64,000 bases of DNA from Paragemmobacter straminiformis (GTDB lineage Bacteria; Pseudomonadota; Alphaproteobacteria; Rhodobacterales; Rhodobacteraceae): the NCBI RefSeq assembly GCF_014243445.1, contig NZ_JACLQD010000003.1, positions 434,001-498,000 of the forward strand. The letters are read 5' to 3'. The notes beneath the pieces are model-generated. The model searched no databases and was not told the origin of the DNA. It saw only the letters and a program-made list of their open reading frames with translations. The position numbers were made by a program, and so were the translations under genes. Below, in pieces: positions 26,558 through 34,838 of this stretch (positions within the stretch are counted from its first letter, which is position 1; each line of letters begins with the position of its first letter).

Positions 26558-26910
26558 TGAGCGGTGCGCGGAGCTATCACGCCGGAGTGGCGGCGGAAGA
26601 ACAGGTTGCGGGGCATTACGGCCGATCGGGCCGTGAGGTTTGTGCGCGGCGCTGGCGTGGCGCGCGGGGCGAAATCGATATCGTCGCGCGGGACGGGGAC
26701 AGTGTGATCTTCATCGAGGTCAAGCAAAGCCGGACCCATGCCGAAGCGGCCGAACATCTGACCCGGCGGCAGATGGACCGGATTTACGGTGCGGCGGAAG
26801 AATTTCTTGCAGGAGAGCCGCGCGGATTGATGACGGATGCGCGTTTCGACGTGGCTTTGGTCGATGCGATGGGCCGGATCGAGATTCTGGAAAACGCCTT
26901 CGCGGCCTGA
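26554..26910 (+). CDS. YraN family (UPF0102) nuclease-fold protein
   Basis: 118 residues with a restriction-endonuclease-like core: RARGEIDIVARDGDSVIFIEVKQS contains the E-I-D ... E-V-K pattern of the PD-(D/E)xK fold. The function is unknown; roles in DNA processing are suspected from the fold. The start is one of two adjacent ATGs (26554 or 26557) overlapping the rsmI stop codon, so it is co-translated with rsmI. Confidence 0.88.
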   Translation: MMSGARSYHAGVAAEEQVAGHYGRSGREVCARRWRGARGEIDIVARDGDSVIFIEVKQSRTHAEAAEHLTRRQMDRIYGAAEEFLAGEPRGLMTDARFDVALVDAMGRIEILENAFAA

Positions 26911-26955
26911 CCCGTTTGCATCCCGACTGTTGTTGCGCCATCAAGGGAGCAACAG

Positions 26956-27915
26956 ATGAAGGGGATGGCCATGCCGCTCAAGGTTGCCTTGCAGATGGAC
27001 CCGATCGGGTCGGTCAATATCAATGCCGACAGCACATTCCGCATTGCGCTTGAAGCGCAGGCGCGGGGGCATTCGCTGTTCTTCTACACGCCGGACCGCC
27101 TCGCCTTTGTCGAGGGGCGGGTGACGGCGCGGGGTTGGCCGATCGAGCTGCGGCGCGAGAAGGGCAACCATGTGAGCTATGGCGAGGAGACCGAGGTCGA
27201 TCTTGCCGATTTCGACGTGGTCTGGCTGCGGCAGGACCCGCCCTTTGACATGGGCTACATCACCACGACGCATTTGCTCGAGATGATCCACCCGAAAACG
27301 CTGGTCGTGAACGATCCGTTCTGGGTGCGCAATTCGCCCGAGAAGCTGTTGGTCCTGCGGTTTCCGCAGCTGATTCCGCCGACCGCCATCGCCCGCGATC
27401 TGGCGACGATCCGGGCTTTCAAGGCGCGGCACGGGGATATCATCCTGAAGCCGCTTTACGGGAACGGCGGGGCGGGGGTGTTCCGCTTGGACCCGAATGA
27501 CCGCAATCTGTCGTCCTTGCACGAGCTGTTCACGGGGATGAGCCGCGAGCCGTTGATCGTGCAGAAGTTCTTGCCCGATGTGGCCAAGGGCGACAAGCGG
27601 GTGATCCTTGTCGATGGCGAGGCTGTGGGCGCGATCAACCGCGTGCCGCAGGCGGGAGAGACGCGGTCGAACATGCATGTCGGCGGGCGGCCCGAGAAGA
27701 TCGGCCTGACGCCGCGCGATCTGGAGATCTGCGCCACCATCGGCCCGGTGCTGAAGGAAAAGGGGCAGGTCTTTGTCGGCATCGACGTGATCGGCGACTA
27801 CCTGACCGAGATCAACGTGACCTCTCCCACCGGTTTGCAGGAGTTGGAGCGGTTCGACGGGACCAATGCCTCGGCCCGCATCTGGGAGGTGATCGAGGCG
27901 AAGCGGGGGCGGTGA
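26956..27915 (+). CDS. gshB: Glutathione synthetase
   Basis: A 319-residue ATP-grasp ligase joining gamma-glutamylcysteine and glycine. The N terminus has [35 protein letters not shown]-grasp elements are [42 protein letters not shown] and [23 protein letters not shown] 26956 has a good AGGGAG site; MAMPLKVAL at 26965 is an alternative. Length is normal for the proteobacterial enzyme (about 315). Confidence 0.95.
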   Translation: MKGMAMPLKVALQMDPIGSVNINADSTFRIALEAQARGHSLFFYTPDRLAFVEGRVTARGWPIELRREKGNHVSYGEETEVDLADFDVVWLRQDPPFDMGYITTTHLLEMIHPKTLVVNDPFWVRNSPEKLLVLRFPQLIPPTAIARDLATIRAFKARHGDIILKPLYGNGGAGVFRLDPNDRNLSSLHELFTGMSREPLIVQKFLPDVAKGDKRVILVDGEAVGAINRVPQAGETRSNMHVGGRPEKIGLTPRDLEICATIGPVLKEKGQVFVGIDVIGDYLTEINVTSPTGLQELERFDGTNASARIWEVIEAKRGR

Positions 27916-27922
27916 CCCGCGC

Positions 27923-29434
27923 CTAGCCTGCCGTGGGTGGCATGCGGTAGCTGACGGCTTCGGCGACATGCGGTTTGCGGACATGGTCCGAGCCGTCGAG
28001 ATCCGCGATGGTGCGGGCCACGCGCAGCACGCGGTGGTAGCCACGGGCCGAGAGGCCGAAGCGTTCCGCGACCCTTGCCAGCAGGTCGCGGCCTTCGGCA
28101 TCGGGGGTGGCGGTCTGTTCCAGCAGCGCGCCTTCCATGTCGGCATTCACGCGCGCCCTTTCATGCCCTGCGAAACGTGCGCTTTGCCGGGCACGGGCGG
28201 CTTGCACGCGGGCGGCGACGGTGGCCGAGCTTTCGCCGTTCGCCGGAAGGTCGAGATCGGTATAGGACACCGGCGGCACCTCGACCCGCAGGTCGAAGCG
28301 GTCCATCAGCGGGCCCGAGATGCGGCCCATGTAGTCGGAGCCGCAGACCGGAGCCTTGGCGCAGGCGCGGGCGGGGTCGCTCAGATATCCGCATTTGCAG
28401 GGGTTGGCGGCGGCGACCAGCAGGAAGCGGCAGGGGTAGCGGACATGGGCATTGGCGCGGGCGACCACCACCTCGCCCGTCTCGATCGGTTGGCGCAGCG
28501 TGTCGAGCACCTGTCGCGGGAATTCGGGGAATTCGTCGAGAAACAGCACCCCGTTGTGCGCGAGCGAGATCTGCCCCGGTTTCGCGCCCTTGCCGCCGCC
28601 CACGATGGCGGCCATCGACGCGGTGTGATGCGGTTCGCAAAAGGGGCGGGTGCGCGAGATGCCGCCTTCGTTCAAAAGCCCAGCGAGGGAATGGATCATC
28701 GAGGTTTCCAACGCCTCTTGCGCCGAAAGGGGGGGCAGGATGCCGGGCAGGCGGGCGGCTAGCATGGATTTGCCCGACCCCGGTGTCCCTGACATGAACA
28801 TGTGGTGGCGCCCCGCCGCCGCGATTTCCAGCGCCCGTTTGGCGCGTTCCTGTCCCTTGACCTCGGCCATGTCGCGTTTGAGCGGATCTGCCACCACCTC
28901 GCCCGCTTCGGCGGGTGGCAGGGGGCGCTGGCCGGTGTAGTGGCGCACCACCTCGTCCAGCGAATTGGCGGCGAGAACTTCGGTCGCACCGACCCAAGCC
29001 GCCTCGGCCCCGCAGGCGCGGGGGCAAAGAAGGGCCTTGTCCTCTTCCGCCGCTGCCATCGCAGCGGGAAGCGCGCCGACGACGGGCATGAGACGGCCGT
29101 CGAGGGAAAGCTCGCCCAGCGCGATGACGCCCGCCACTTCGTCCTTCGGGATGATCTCGAGCGCGGCGAGAAGGGCGAGGGCGATGGGCAGATCGAAATG
29201 CGACCCCTCTTTCGGCAGGTCGGCGGGCGAGAGGTTCACGGTGATGCGCTTGGCGGGCAGCGCGATGGACATTGCCCCCAGCGCCGCCCGCACCCGTTCG
29301 CGCGCTTCCGACACCGCCTTGTCGGGCAGACCGACGAGGCCGAAATGCGGCAGGCCCGTCGTGATGGCGCATTGCACCTCGACGATGCGGGCCTCGATGC
29401 CCTCGAAGGCCACGGTATAGGCGCTGGTAACCAT
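27923..29434 (-). CDS. ComM/YifB family Mg-chelatase-like AAA+ ATPase
   Basis: 503 residues: an N-terminal Lon-like domain (EARIVEVQCAITTGLPHFGLVGLPDKAVSEARERVRAAL), a central AAA+ Mg-chelatase domain with Walker A GTPGSGKSM and Walker B GVLFLDEFPEF, a cysteine insert (NPCKCGYLSD ... CAKAPVC) and a C-terminal lid domain. ComM is a hexameric helicase that promotes branch migration during natural transformation; conservation in species not known to be competent suggests a general recombination role. ATG 29434 has AAGGGG upstream and is preferred to the GTG at 29440. Confidence 0.92.
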   Translation of the reverse strand: MVTSAYTVAFEGIEARIVEVQCAITTGLPHFGLVGLPDKAVSEARERVRAALGAMSIALPAKRITVNLSPADLPKEGSHFDLPIALALLAALEIIPKDEVAGVIALGELSLDGRLMPVVGALPAAMAAAEEDKALLCPRACGAEAAWVGATEVLAANSLDEVVRHYTGQRPLPPAEAGEVVADPLKRDMAEVKGQERAKRALEIAAAGRHHMFMSGTPGSGKSMLAARLPGILPPLSAQEALETSMIHSLAGLLNEGGISRTRPFCEPHHTASMAAIVGGGKGAKPGQISLAHNGVLFLDEFPEFPRQVLDTLRQPIETGEVVVARANAHVRYPCRFLLVAAANPCKCGYLSDPARACAKAPVCGSDYMGRISGPLMDRFDLRVEVPPVSYTDLDLPANGESSATVAARVQAARARQSARFAGHERARVNADMEGALLEQTATPDAEGRDLLARVAERFGLSARGYHRVLRVARTIADLDGSDHVRKPHVAEAVSYRMPPTAG

Positions 29435-29471
29435 CTTCACCCCTTTGGCCGGAGCCTAGGGGGCGAATGGT

Positions 29472-30344
29472 TTACGAATGGTAAAGGGCCATGAATTGCG
29501 GCCATGCCCCGGGGTCGGCCACGGTCTTGTCGCGGCAGAAGGCGTTGCAGAAGCCGAAGCGGCGGCCGTCCAGTTCCAGCGCATGGGTGACGGGTTTGCC
29601 GGAATAGGGGCAGGCGGAGTTGACGGTCCCGCCCCCCTCGACCGCGCGGGCGGGCAGGGGCGCGGGGCCGGGCCAGTCGCGGCGGGGATAGGTGCGGAAG
29701 TAGAAAGGCTGGTCGGGCAGGTCGACCATGCCCATCGCCCGCCAGCGGCGGAAGGACGGGTGCGAGAGGTGCGCCATCACGTAGTCCATCGCGGCGGGAC
29801 CGACGGGCAGGTTATAGGTGGCGATGCGGGTGGCGACGGGGGCGTAAAAGGCATCGGCCGCCGAATAGGCACCGCAAAGCCAAGGCGTGGTGCTGCCGGT
29901 TTCCGCCCGCGCCCAGTCCCAGAGGGTTTGCAGGCGGGACAGGTCGGCCAGCACCTCGGGCGGGGGGGCGCAATCGGTGTAGCTGACGCGCAGGTTCATC
30001 GGGCAATGCGAGCGGAGCGCCGAAAAACCGGCATGCATCTCGGCGGCAAGGACACGGGCCACGGCGCGGCCCTTGGGATCGGCGGGCCAAAGACCGGCGT
30101 CGGGGTGGCGGGTGGCGAGTTCCTCGGCGATGGCGATGGTTTCGGGGATGACCCAGCCTTCGGGCGTGCGCATGGTGGGGGCGGTTTTCGCGGGGAAATA
30201 ATCGCGCAACATGGTGGGCAGTTCGTCGGAATAGAGCTTGGCCAGATGCGTCTTTACCGGAATTCCGAAGGCGTCGAACAGCAGCCAGCCGCGCAGGCTC
30301 CATGACGAATAGGCGCGGTCACCGATCACGAGGTCATATGTCAT
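29472..30344 (-). CDS. Glutathione S-transferase family protein with C-terminal cysteine-rich extension
   Basis: 290 residues. Residues 1-80 form a thioredoxin-fold GST N domain (IGDRAYSSWSLRGWLLFDAFGIP) and 90-215 a helical GST C domain. From about residue 240 there is an extra segment with Cys245, Cys266 and Cys270 (CPYSGKPVTHA ... FGFCNAFCRDK) that resembles small metal-binding YHS/TRASH-like modules. GST families usually end near 210-230 residues, so this is a fusion. The substrate is unknown. Confidence 0.82.
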   Translation of the reverse strand: MTYDLVIGDRAYSSWSLRGWLLFDAFGIPVKTHLAKLYSDELPTMLRDYFPAKTAPTMRTPEGWVIPETIAIAEELATRHPDAGLWPADPKGRAVARVLAAEMHAGFSALRSHCPMNLRVSYTDCAPPPEVLADLSRLQTLWDWARAETGSTTPWLCGAYSAADAFYAPVATRIATYNLPVGPAAMDYVMAHLSHPSFRRWRAMGMVDLPDQPFYFRTYPRRDWPGPAPLPARAVEGGGTVNSACPYSGKPVTHALELDGRRFGFCNAFCRDKTVADPGAWPQFMALYHS

Positions 30345-30418
30345 ATCGTTCCCCTGTTTGACGGGCAGGCTAGGTCAGCGGTGCTGCCCTGCCAAATGGA
30401 GATTTGTGCGGCGATCCA

Positions 30419-31003
30419 TCACGGAAGGTGATTGATGGCGTGCAGGTGCCAGCCGTCGGGGCCGTGGTCGATGCGGGTGACGGAGAGGTTGTCGATCTTG
30501 TGCGCGAAGACGTCGAGCGGGGTGCAGCCCTTGGCGCGTTGCACCTGTGTCAGGATCGCGCCGAAATGGGCGACGAGGATCAGGTCGCGCCCCCTGTGCG
30601 CGGCGATCAGCGCGTCGGTCGCGGCATGGATGCGGGCGGCGGCCTCGTTCCAGCTTTCACCATTGGGGGGGCGATGCTCGCCGGGGTCGTCCCAATAGGC
30701 GAAGCTGAGTTCGGGATGGGAGGCGACGATTTCGTCCCATGTGCGCCCGTCCCAGTCGCCGAAGTGCAATTCACGCAAGCCCGCGTCATGCGGCAGGCGA
30801 TGGCGGCCCCGCGCCAGCGCATCGGCGGTCGCCGTGGCGCGGATCAGGTCGGAGGAGACGAGAAGCGCCCCTTGCGGCAGATGCGCGTTCAGGCGGGCGA
30901 GGGTTTCGCTGTCTGACAGGTCAGCGGGCACGTCGCGCCAGCCCACCATCGCCTTTTCATGCGTCGGGCCGTGGCGGACCCACCAGAGGCGTGTCACATC
31001 CAT
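30419..31003 (-). CDS. Histidine phosphatase family protein, possible alpha-ribazole phosphatase
   Basis: A 194-residue enzyme of the phosphoglycerate-mutase-like superfamily. The RHG motif with the phosphorylated histidine is at residues 10-12 (WWVRHGPTHEKAMVGW), and the second catalytic histidine is in LILVAHFGAIL. ATG 31003 lies inside the end of cobU (10-nt overlap), so it is co-translated. Because CobC-type alpha-ribazole-5'-phosphate phosphatases belong to this family and act in the same cobalamin branch as CobU, a CobC role is a reasonable inference. Confidence 0.85.
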   Translation of the reverse strand: MDVTRLWWVRHGPTHEKAMVGWRDVPADLSDSETLARLNAHLPQGALLVSSDLIRATATADALARGRHRLPHDAGLRELHFGDWDGRTWDEIVASHPELSFAYWDDPGEHRPPNGESWNEAAARIHAATDALIAAHRGRDLILVAHFGAILTQVQRAKGCTPLDVFAHKIDNLSVTRIDHGPDGWHLHAINHLP

Positions 31004-31554
31004 GCGGGACGATCCCCTTTGAGCACGATGGGAAGGCCCGCCATCACGCCCAGAACCAGATCGGCCTGCGCGGCGACCTGCTGGTTGAGCCGCCCTTGGG
31101 CATCGCGGAAGCGGCGGGCGAGCGCATTTTCGGGAACAATGCCCCAGCCCACCTCGTTCGAGACGATGACGACGGGGGCGGGGCAGGATGAAAGTGCCGC
31201 AAGCAGCGCCGCGCCTTCGGCGGCAAGGTCGTGTTCGGCCAGAAGGTGGTTTGTCAGCCAGAGCGTGGCGCAGTCGACCAGAACCGCCTCGTCCGGTTTG
31301 GCCGAGGCGAGTGCGGCGCAAAGGTCGAGCGGTGCCTCGACCGTTTCCCACGCGGCGCCGCGGTCGGTGCGGTGGGCTGCGATGCGGTCGCGCATTTCAT
31401 CGTCCCATGCTTCGGCGGTGGCGATGTAGCGGCGGGGGCGGTTCGTTCGGGTCACCAGTGTTTCGGCCAGACGGGACTTGCCCGAACGCGCGCCGCCGAC
31501 GACCAGCGACAGGCGGGGAAGCAAGAAAATTTCGTGGGGCGATGATCCAGTCAC
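30994..31554 (-). CDS. cobU: Adenosylcobinamide kinase / adenosylcobinamide-phosphate guanylyltransferase
   Basis: About 186 residues. It acts late in cobalamin synthesis, phosphorylating adenosylcobinamide and activating it with GMP. Walker A GGARSGKS is near the N terminus; RYIATAEAWDDEMRDRIAAHRTDRGAAWETVEAPLDL and VSNEVGWGIVPENALARRFRDAQGRLNQ are classic CobU/CobP. The start is uncertain: GTG 31554 is used here; TTG 31578 or an internal TTG at 31524 are alternatives. It is divergent from rpoH, whose promoter region overlaps its 5' end. Confidence 0.9.
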   Translation of the reverse strand: MTGSSPHEIFLLPRLSLVVGGARSGKSRLAETLVTRTNRPRRYIATAEAWDDEMRDRIAAHRTDRGAAWETVEAPLDLCAALASAKPDEAVLVDCATLWLTNHLLAEHDLAAEGAALLAALSSCPAPVVIVSNEVGWGIVPENALARRFRDAQGRLNQQVAAQADLVLGVMAGLPIVLKGDRPAWM

Positions 31555-31572
31555 GGTTTGGCTTCGTATCCT
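31543..31572 (+). promoter_or_regulatory. Candidate RpoE-type (ECF) promoter for rpoH
   Basis: TGATCC at 31543-31548, an 18-nt spacer, then TATCCT at 31567-31572. The -35 box is the known Rhodobacter sphaeroides RpoE -35 consensus; the -10 is a weaker match (consensus TAAGA, recalled). It lies about 75 bp upstream of the RpoHII-type gene, which is an established RpoE target in Rhodobacter. It overlaps the 5' end of the divergent cobU. Confidence 0.4.
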
Positions 31573-31646
31573 TAACAAAACGGCAAGAAATGTGCCGGTG
31601 CGTGCTGTCTGGCCGTGAACGTTCGCAAAGTCGACTGGGGGTTTCT

Positions 31647-32525
31647 ATGGCGCTTGATGGATATAACGACCAGACCATGTCCCGCCAAGCCATGCGGGCC
31701 GAGCTTTTGACTGCCGAGGTCGAATTGCAGCTTGCCTATGCCTGGCGCGACCACCGCGACGAGCAGGCGCTGCATCGTCTGGTGACGGCCTATATGCGGC
31801 TGGCCATCAGCATGGCGGCCAAGTTCCGCCGCTATGGCGCGCCGATGAACGACCTTATCCAAGAGGCCTCGCTTGGCCTGATGAAGGCGGCGGAAAAGTT
31901 CGATCCCGATCGCGGCGTGCGGTTTTCGACCTATGCCGTCTGGTGGATCAAGGCATCGATTCAGGACTATGTGATGCGCAACTGGTCGATGGTGCGCACG
32001 GGGTCGACCAGCAGCCAGAAGGCGCTGTTCTTCAACCTGCGCCGCGTGCAGGCCAAGCTTGAGCGCGAGGCGGCGCAGCGTGGCGAGACGCTGGACCAGT
32101 TCCAGCTGCGCCAGATGGTCGCCACCGAGGTCGGCGTGTCGCTCTCGGATGTCGAGATGATGGAAGGGCGCTTGTCGGGGTCGGATTTCAGCCTGAATGC
32201 GGCGCAGTCGTCTGACGAGGACGGGCGCGAATGGATCGACGCGCTTGAAGACGAACAGCCGCAGGCCGCCGAGCAGGTCGAGGGCGCGCATGACGCGGCG
32301 CAGCTGCGCAACTGGCTGGTCAAGGCGATGCAGGCGCTGAACGCGCGTGAACGCTACATCGTGGCCGAGCGCAAGCTGAAGGACGAGCCGCGCACGCTGG
32401 AAAGCCTTGGCGAGGAGCTGGGTCTGTCGAAAGAGCGCGTGCGCCAGCTGGAAGCCGCAGCCTTCGCCAAGATGCGCCGCAGTCTGGAGAGCCAGTCGCG
32501 GGAAGTGCATCATTTCCTGATATGA
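31647..32525 (+). CDS. rpoH: RNA polymerase sigma-32 factor, RpoHII type
   Basis: 292 residues. Sigma-70 region 2 is APMNDLIQEASLGLMKAAEKF through VRFSTYAVWWIKASIQDYVM (residues 65-110). The RpoH box appears as QKALFFNLR (124-132). Region 4 has the helix-turn-helix LESLGEELGLSKERVRQLEAAAFAKMR (251-277). The N terminus MALDGYNDQTMSRQ is like the second RpoH (RpoHII) of Rhodobacter, which drives the singlet-oxygen and general stress response rather than heat shock alone. A GGGGG ribosome binding site precedes ATG 31647. The stop overlaps the next gene. Confidence 0.92.
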   Translation: MALDGYNDQTMSRQAMRAELLTAEVELQLAYAWRDHRDEQALHRLVTAYMRLAISMAAKFRRYGAPMNDLIQEASLGLMKAAEKFDPDRGVRFSTYAVWWIKASIQDYVMRNWSMVRTGSTSSQKALFFNLRRVQAKLEREAAQRGETLDQFQLRQMVATEVGVSLSDVEMMEGRLSGSDFSLNAAQSSDEDGREWIDALEDEQPQAAEQVEGAHDAAQLRNWLVKAMQALNARERYIVAERKLKDEPRTLESLGEELGLSKERVRQLEAAAFAKMRRSLESQSREVHHFLI

Positions 32526-33334
32526 TGATCTGCGCCGCCCTGATGGCGTTTCTGCTGGCAAGTCCGGCGGCAGCGCGCGAGATCGGGGCCGATGCCTTGG
32601 ACGCCCTGCCGCAGGTCGACATCGTCCTTTTGGGCGAGGTGCATGACAATCCCTTGCACCACGCCAATCAGGCGCGTGCCGTCGCCGCAATCGCGCCGGC
32701 CGCGCTGGTGTTCGAGATGCTTTTGCCCGAACAGGTGAAGCGCCTTCCGAAAGACATGGCGGATGCGGCGAGGGTGGATGCGGCCATCGGCTGGACCGAG
32801 AGGGGCTGGCCCGATTTCGCGCTGTATCGACCGATCTTTGCCGCCGCCCCCAAGGCGCGGGTCTACGGTGCCGATGTGCCGCAGCGCGACGTGCGGCGGG
32901 CCGCGATGGACGGGGCTGCCGCAGTGATGGCTGGCTTCGGCCTCGACAAGGCCTTGCCCGAGGGCGTGCAGGACCAGCGCGAGACCGAGCTTTGGGCCGC
33001 GCATTGCTTTGCCATGCCCAAGGGCGCGATGGCGGGGATGGTGCAGGTGCAGCGCCTGCGCGATGCGGCGCTGGCACGGGCCGCGATACGGGCACTGCGC
33101 GAGACGGGCGGGCCTGTGGCGGTGATCCTCGGGGCGGAACATGCGCGCACGGATTGGGGCGTGCCTGCGTTGATCAGGGCGGAAGCGCCGGCCCTGACGG
33201 TGCTTTCGGTGGGGCAGGTCGAAGGGTCTGACGGGCCGCAAGACGGGCCGCAACCCTTTGATCTGTGGATCGCCACCGACGGGGTGGCAGGGCGCGACGA
33301 TCCCTGCGCCGCCTTTGGCGCGACCGCCGGCTAG
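32522..33334 (+). CDS. ChaN family haem-binding (putative iron uptake) protein
   Basis: A 270-residue exported protein. The first 18 residues are a signal peptide (MAFLLASPAAA). VDIVLLGEVHDNPLHHANQARAV, ALVFEMLLPEQ, ETELWAAHCFAMP and GPVAVILGAEHARTDWGVPALI are blocks of PF04187 (ChaN). Family members bind haem, and the His-containing EVHDN and HAR motifs are typical. ATG 32522 overlaps the rpoH stop (ATGA), so it is co-expressed with the stress sigma factor. Confidence 0.85.
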   Translation: MMICAALMAFLLASPAAAREIGADALDALPQVDIVLLGEVHDNPLHHANQARAVAAIAPAALVFEMLLPEQVKRLPKDMADAARVDAAIGWTERGWPDFALYRPIFAAAPKARVYGADVPQRDVRRAAMDGAAAVMAGFGLDKALPEGVQDQRETELWAAHCFAMPKGAMAGMVQVQRLRDAALARAAIRALRETGGPVAVILGAEHARTDWGVPALIRAEAPALTVLSVGQVEGSDGPQDGPQPFDLWIATDGVAGRDDPCAAFGATAG

Positions 33335-34374
33335 GCCTTGCCGCAGACGGGGCAATCGGCGCGGCGATGCACGGCGATGACGCGGGTTTCGGCGTAAAGG
33401 GCGTCATGGATCATCAGCCGCCCGCGCAGGGTTTCGCCCGCGCCGGTCAGATGCTTGATCGCCTCGGTCGCCATCATCGCGCCGATCACGCCGGGCAGGG
33501 GGGCCGCCACGCCCGCCTCGGCGCATGAGGGCACCATTCCGGGGGCGGGGCGGGTGGGAAAGACGCATTCGTAGCAGGGCGAATTCTGCGCCGGATCGAA
33601 GAGGGACAACTGCCCCTCCCACTGCGTCAGCGCGCCCGAAATCAGCGGCTTGCCCAGTTTCACGGCCACGCGGTTGGCCATGTAGCGCGTGTCGAAATTG
33701 TCGGTGCCGTCAAGGATCAGGTCATAGTCGGCAAACAGGCTTTCGGCATCCGGCTCTGTCAGGCGGCGGTTGTAGGGGCGCACCTCGATAAAGGGGTTGA
33801 GCGCGCGCATGGCGATTTCGGCGGAAAAGACCTTGGGCATTCCGATGCGCTGGTCGGCGTGGATGATCTGGCGTTGCAGGTTCGATCCGTCCACCGTGTC
33901 GTCATCGACCACGCCGATGGTCCCCACCCCTGCTGCCGCGAGGTAAAGCAGCGCTGGAGAGCCGAGGCCCCCCGCGCCGATCACCAGAACACGGGCGTTC
34001 TTGAGCTTGCGCTGTCCCGGCCCGCCGATTTCGCGCAGCATGATGTGGCGGGCGTAGCGGTCGAGTTCGACCTCGCGGAACGGGGCTTTGGGGTCGGTCG
34101 GGGCGGGGGCGGCTTTCGGCGCGGCCTTGGCCCGCAGGGCGCGCAGGCCGAAACGGTAGCCAAGTGCCACGATGCCGAAGATGCCGAGAAGCAGCCAGAA
34201 GCGCGCATCGGTTCCGGTGGCAAGGCGCAGGGGGTGGCCGTCGGGCAGCGTGAAATGCAGCGCAATGACGGCAAGCCAGAGCAGGCCGAGCAGTGAAAGG
34301 CGCAAGCTGCGCGGCAGGCGCAAGGCCGCGCCAAGGCCCCAAAGCATGGCCGCAAGGCCGAAAACGAGGGTCAT
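33331..34374 (-). CDS. HesA/MoeB/ThiF family adenylyltransferase with an N-terminal membrane region
   Basis: 347 residues. Residues 1-80 contain two or three hydrophobic helices (about 2-18, 25-42, 57-75). From residue 100 there is an E1-like domain: ATP-binding GAGGLGS (133-139), DDDTVDGSNLQRQI with the catalytic Arg region, DGTDNFDTRY, and zinc ligands CYEC (267-270) and CPVC (342-345). MoeB/ThiF adenylate the C terminus of ubiquitin-like sulfur carriers such as MoaD and ThiS. No rhodanese domain is present. It is the last gene of coaBC-dut-moeB-like, overlapping dut by 4 nt. Confidence 0.88.
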   Translation of the reverse strand: MTLVFGLAAMLWGLGAALRLPRSLRLSLLGLLWLAVIALHFTLPDGHPLRLATGTDARFWLLLGIFGIVALGYRFGLRALRAKAAPKAAPAPTDPKAPFREVELDRYARHIMLREIGGPGQRKLKNARVLVIGAGGLGSPALLYLAAAGVGTIGVVDDDTVDGSNLQRQIIHADQRIGMPKVFSAEIAMRALNPFIEVRPYNRRLTEPDAESLFADYDLILDGTDNFDTRYMANRVAVKLGKPLISGALTQWEGQLSLFDPAQNSPCYECVFPTRPAPGMVPSCAEAGVAAPLPGVIGAMMATEAIKHLTGAGETLRGRLMIHDALYAETRVIAVHRRADCPVCGKA

Positions 34375-34838
34375 CTTTTTCCCGTCGAGCCGAAGCCCCC
34401 TTCACCGCGTTGCGTTTCGCCCAAGGCATCGACCACGGCAAAGCCCGCCTGAACCACGGGGGCCACGACCAGTTGCGCGATGCGGTCGCCGTGCCCGATG
34501 ACATAGGGCGCGGGGTCGAGGTTGACGAGCAGAACGCCCAAGGGACCGCGATAATCGCTGTCGATGGTGCCGGGGGTATTGGGCAGGGTGATGCCGTGTT
34601 TCAGCGCAAGGCCGGAACGGGGACGGATCTGGATTTCGAAGCCTTGGGGGATTTCGACGCGGATGCCTGTCGGGATGATGGCGCGCTGCATGGGGGTAAG
34701 GGCAAAGCCCGCCGCGCGCAGGTCGGGCGGCAGGTTGGCGCGGATATCGGCCCCTGCCGAACCGTGGGTTTCGTAGGAGGGAAGCGGAAGCGAGCGGTCG
34801 GCCCAATCCTCCCACAGGATGCGGATGGTCGGGATCAT
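34371..34838 (-). CDS. dut: Deoxyuridine 5'-triphosphate nucleotidohydrolase
   Basis: A 155-residue trimeric dUTPase that removes dUTP and supplies dUMP for thymidylate synthesis. Motifs 1-5 are visible: HGSAGADIRA, PRSGLALKHG, GTIDSDYRGPLGVLLVN, GDRIAQLVV and the C-terminal arm RGEGGFGSTGK. ATG 34838 overlaps the coaBC stop by 4 nt (ATGA), and the gene is coupled at both ends. Confidence 0.96.
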   Translation of the reverse strand: MIPTIRILWEDWADRSLPLPSYETHGSAGADIRANLPPDLRAAGFALTPMQRAIIPTGIRVEIPQGFEIQIRPRSGLALKHGITLPNTPGTIDSDYRGPLGVLLVNLDPAPYVIGHGDRIAQLVVAPVVQAGFAVVDALGETQRGEGGFGSTGKR

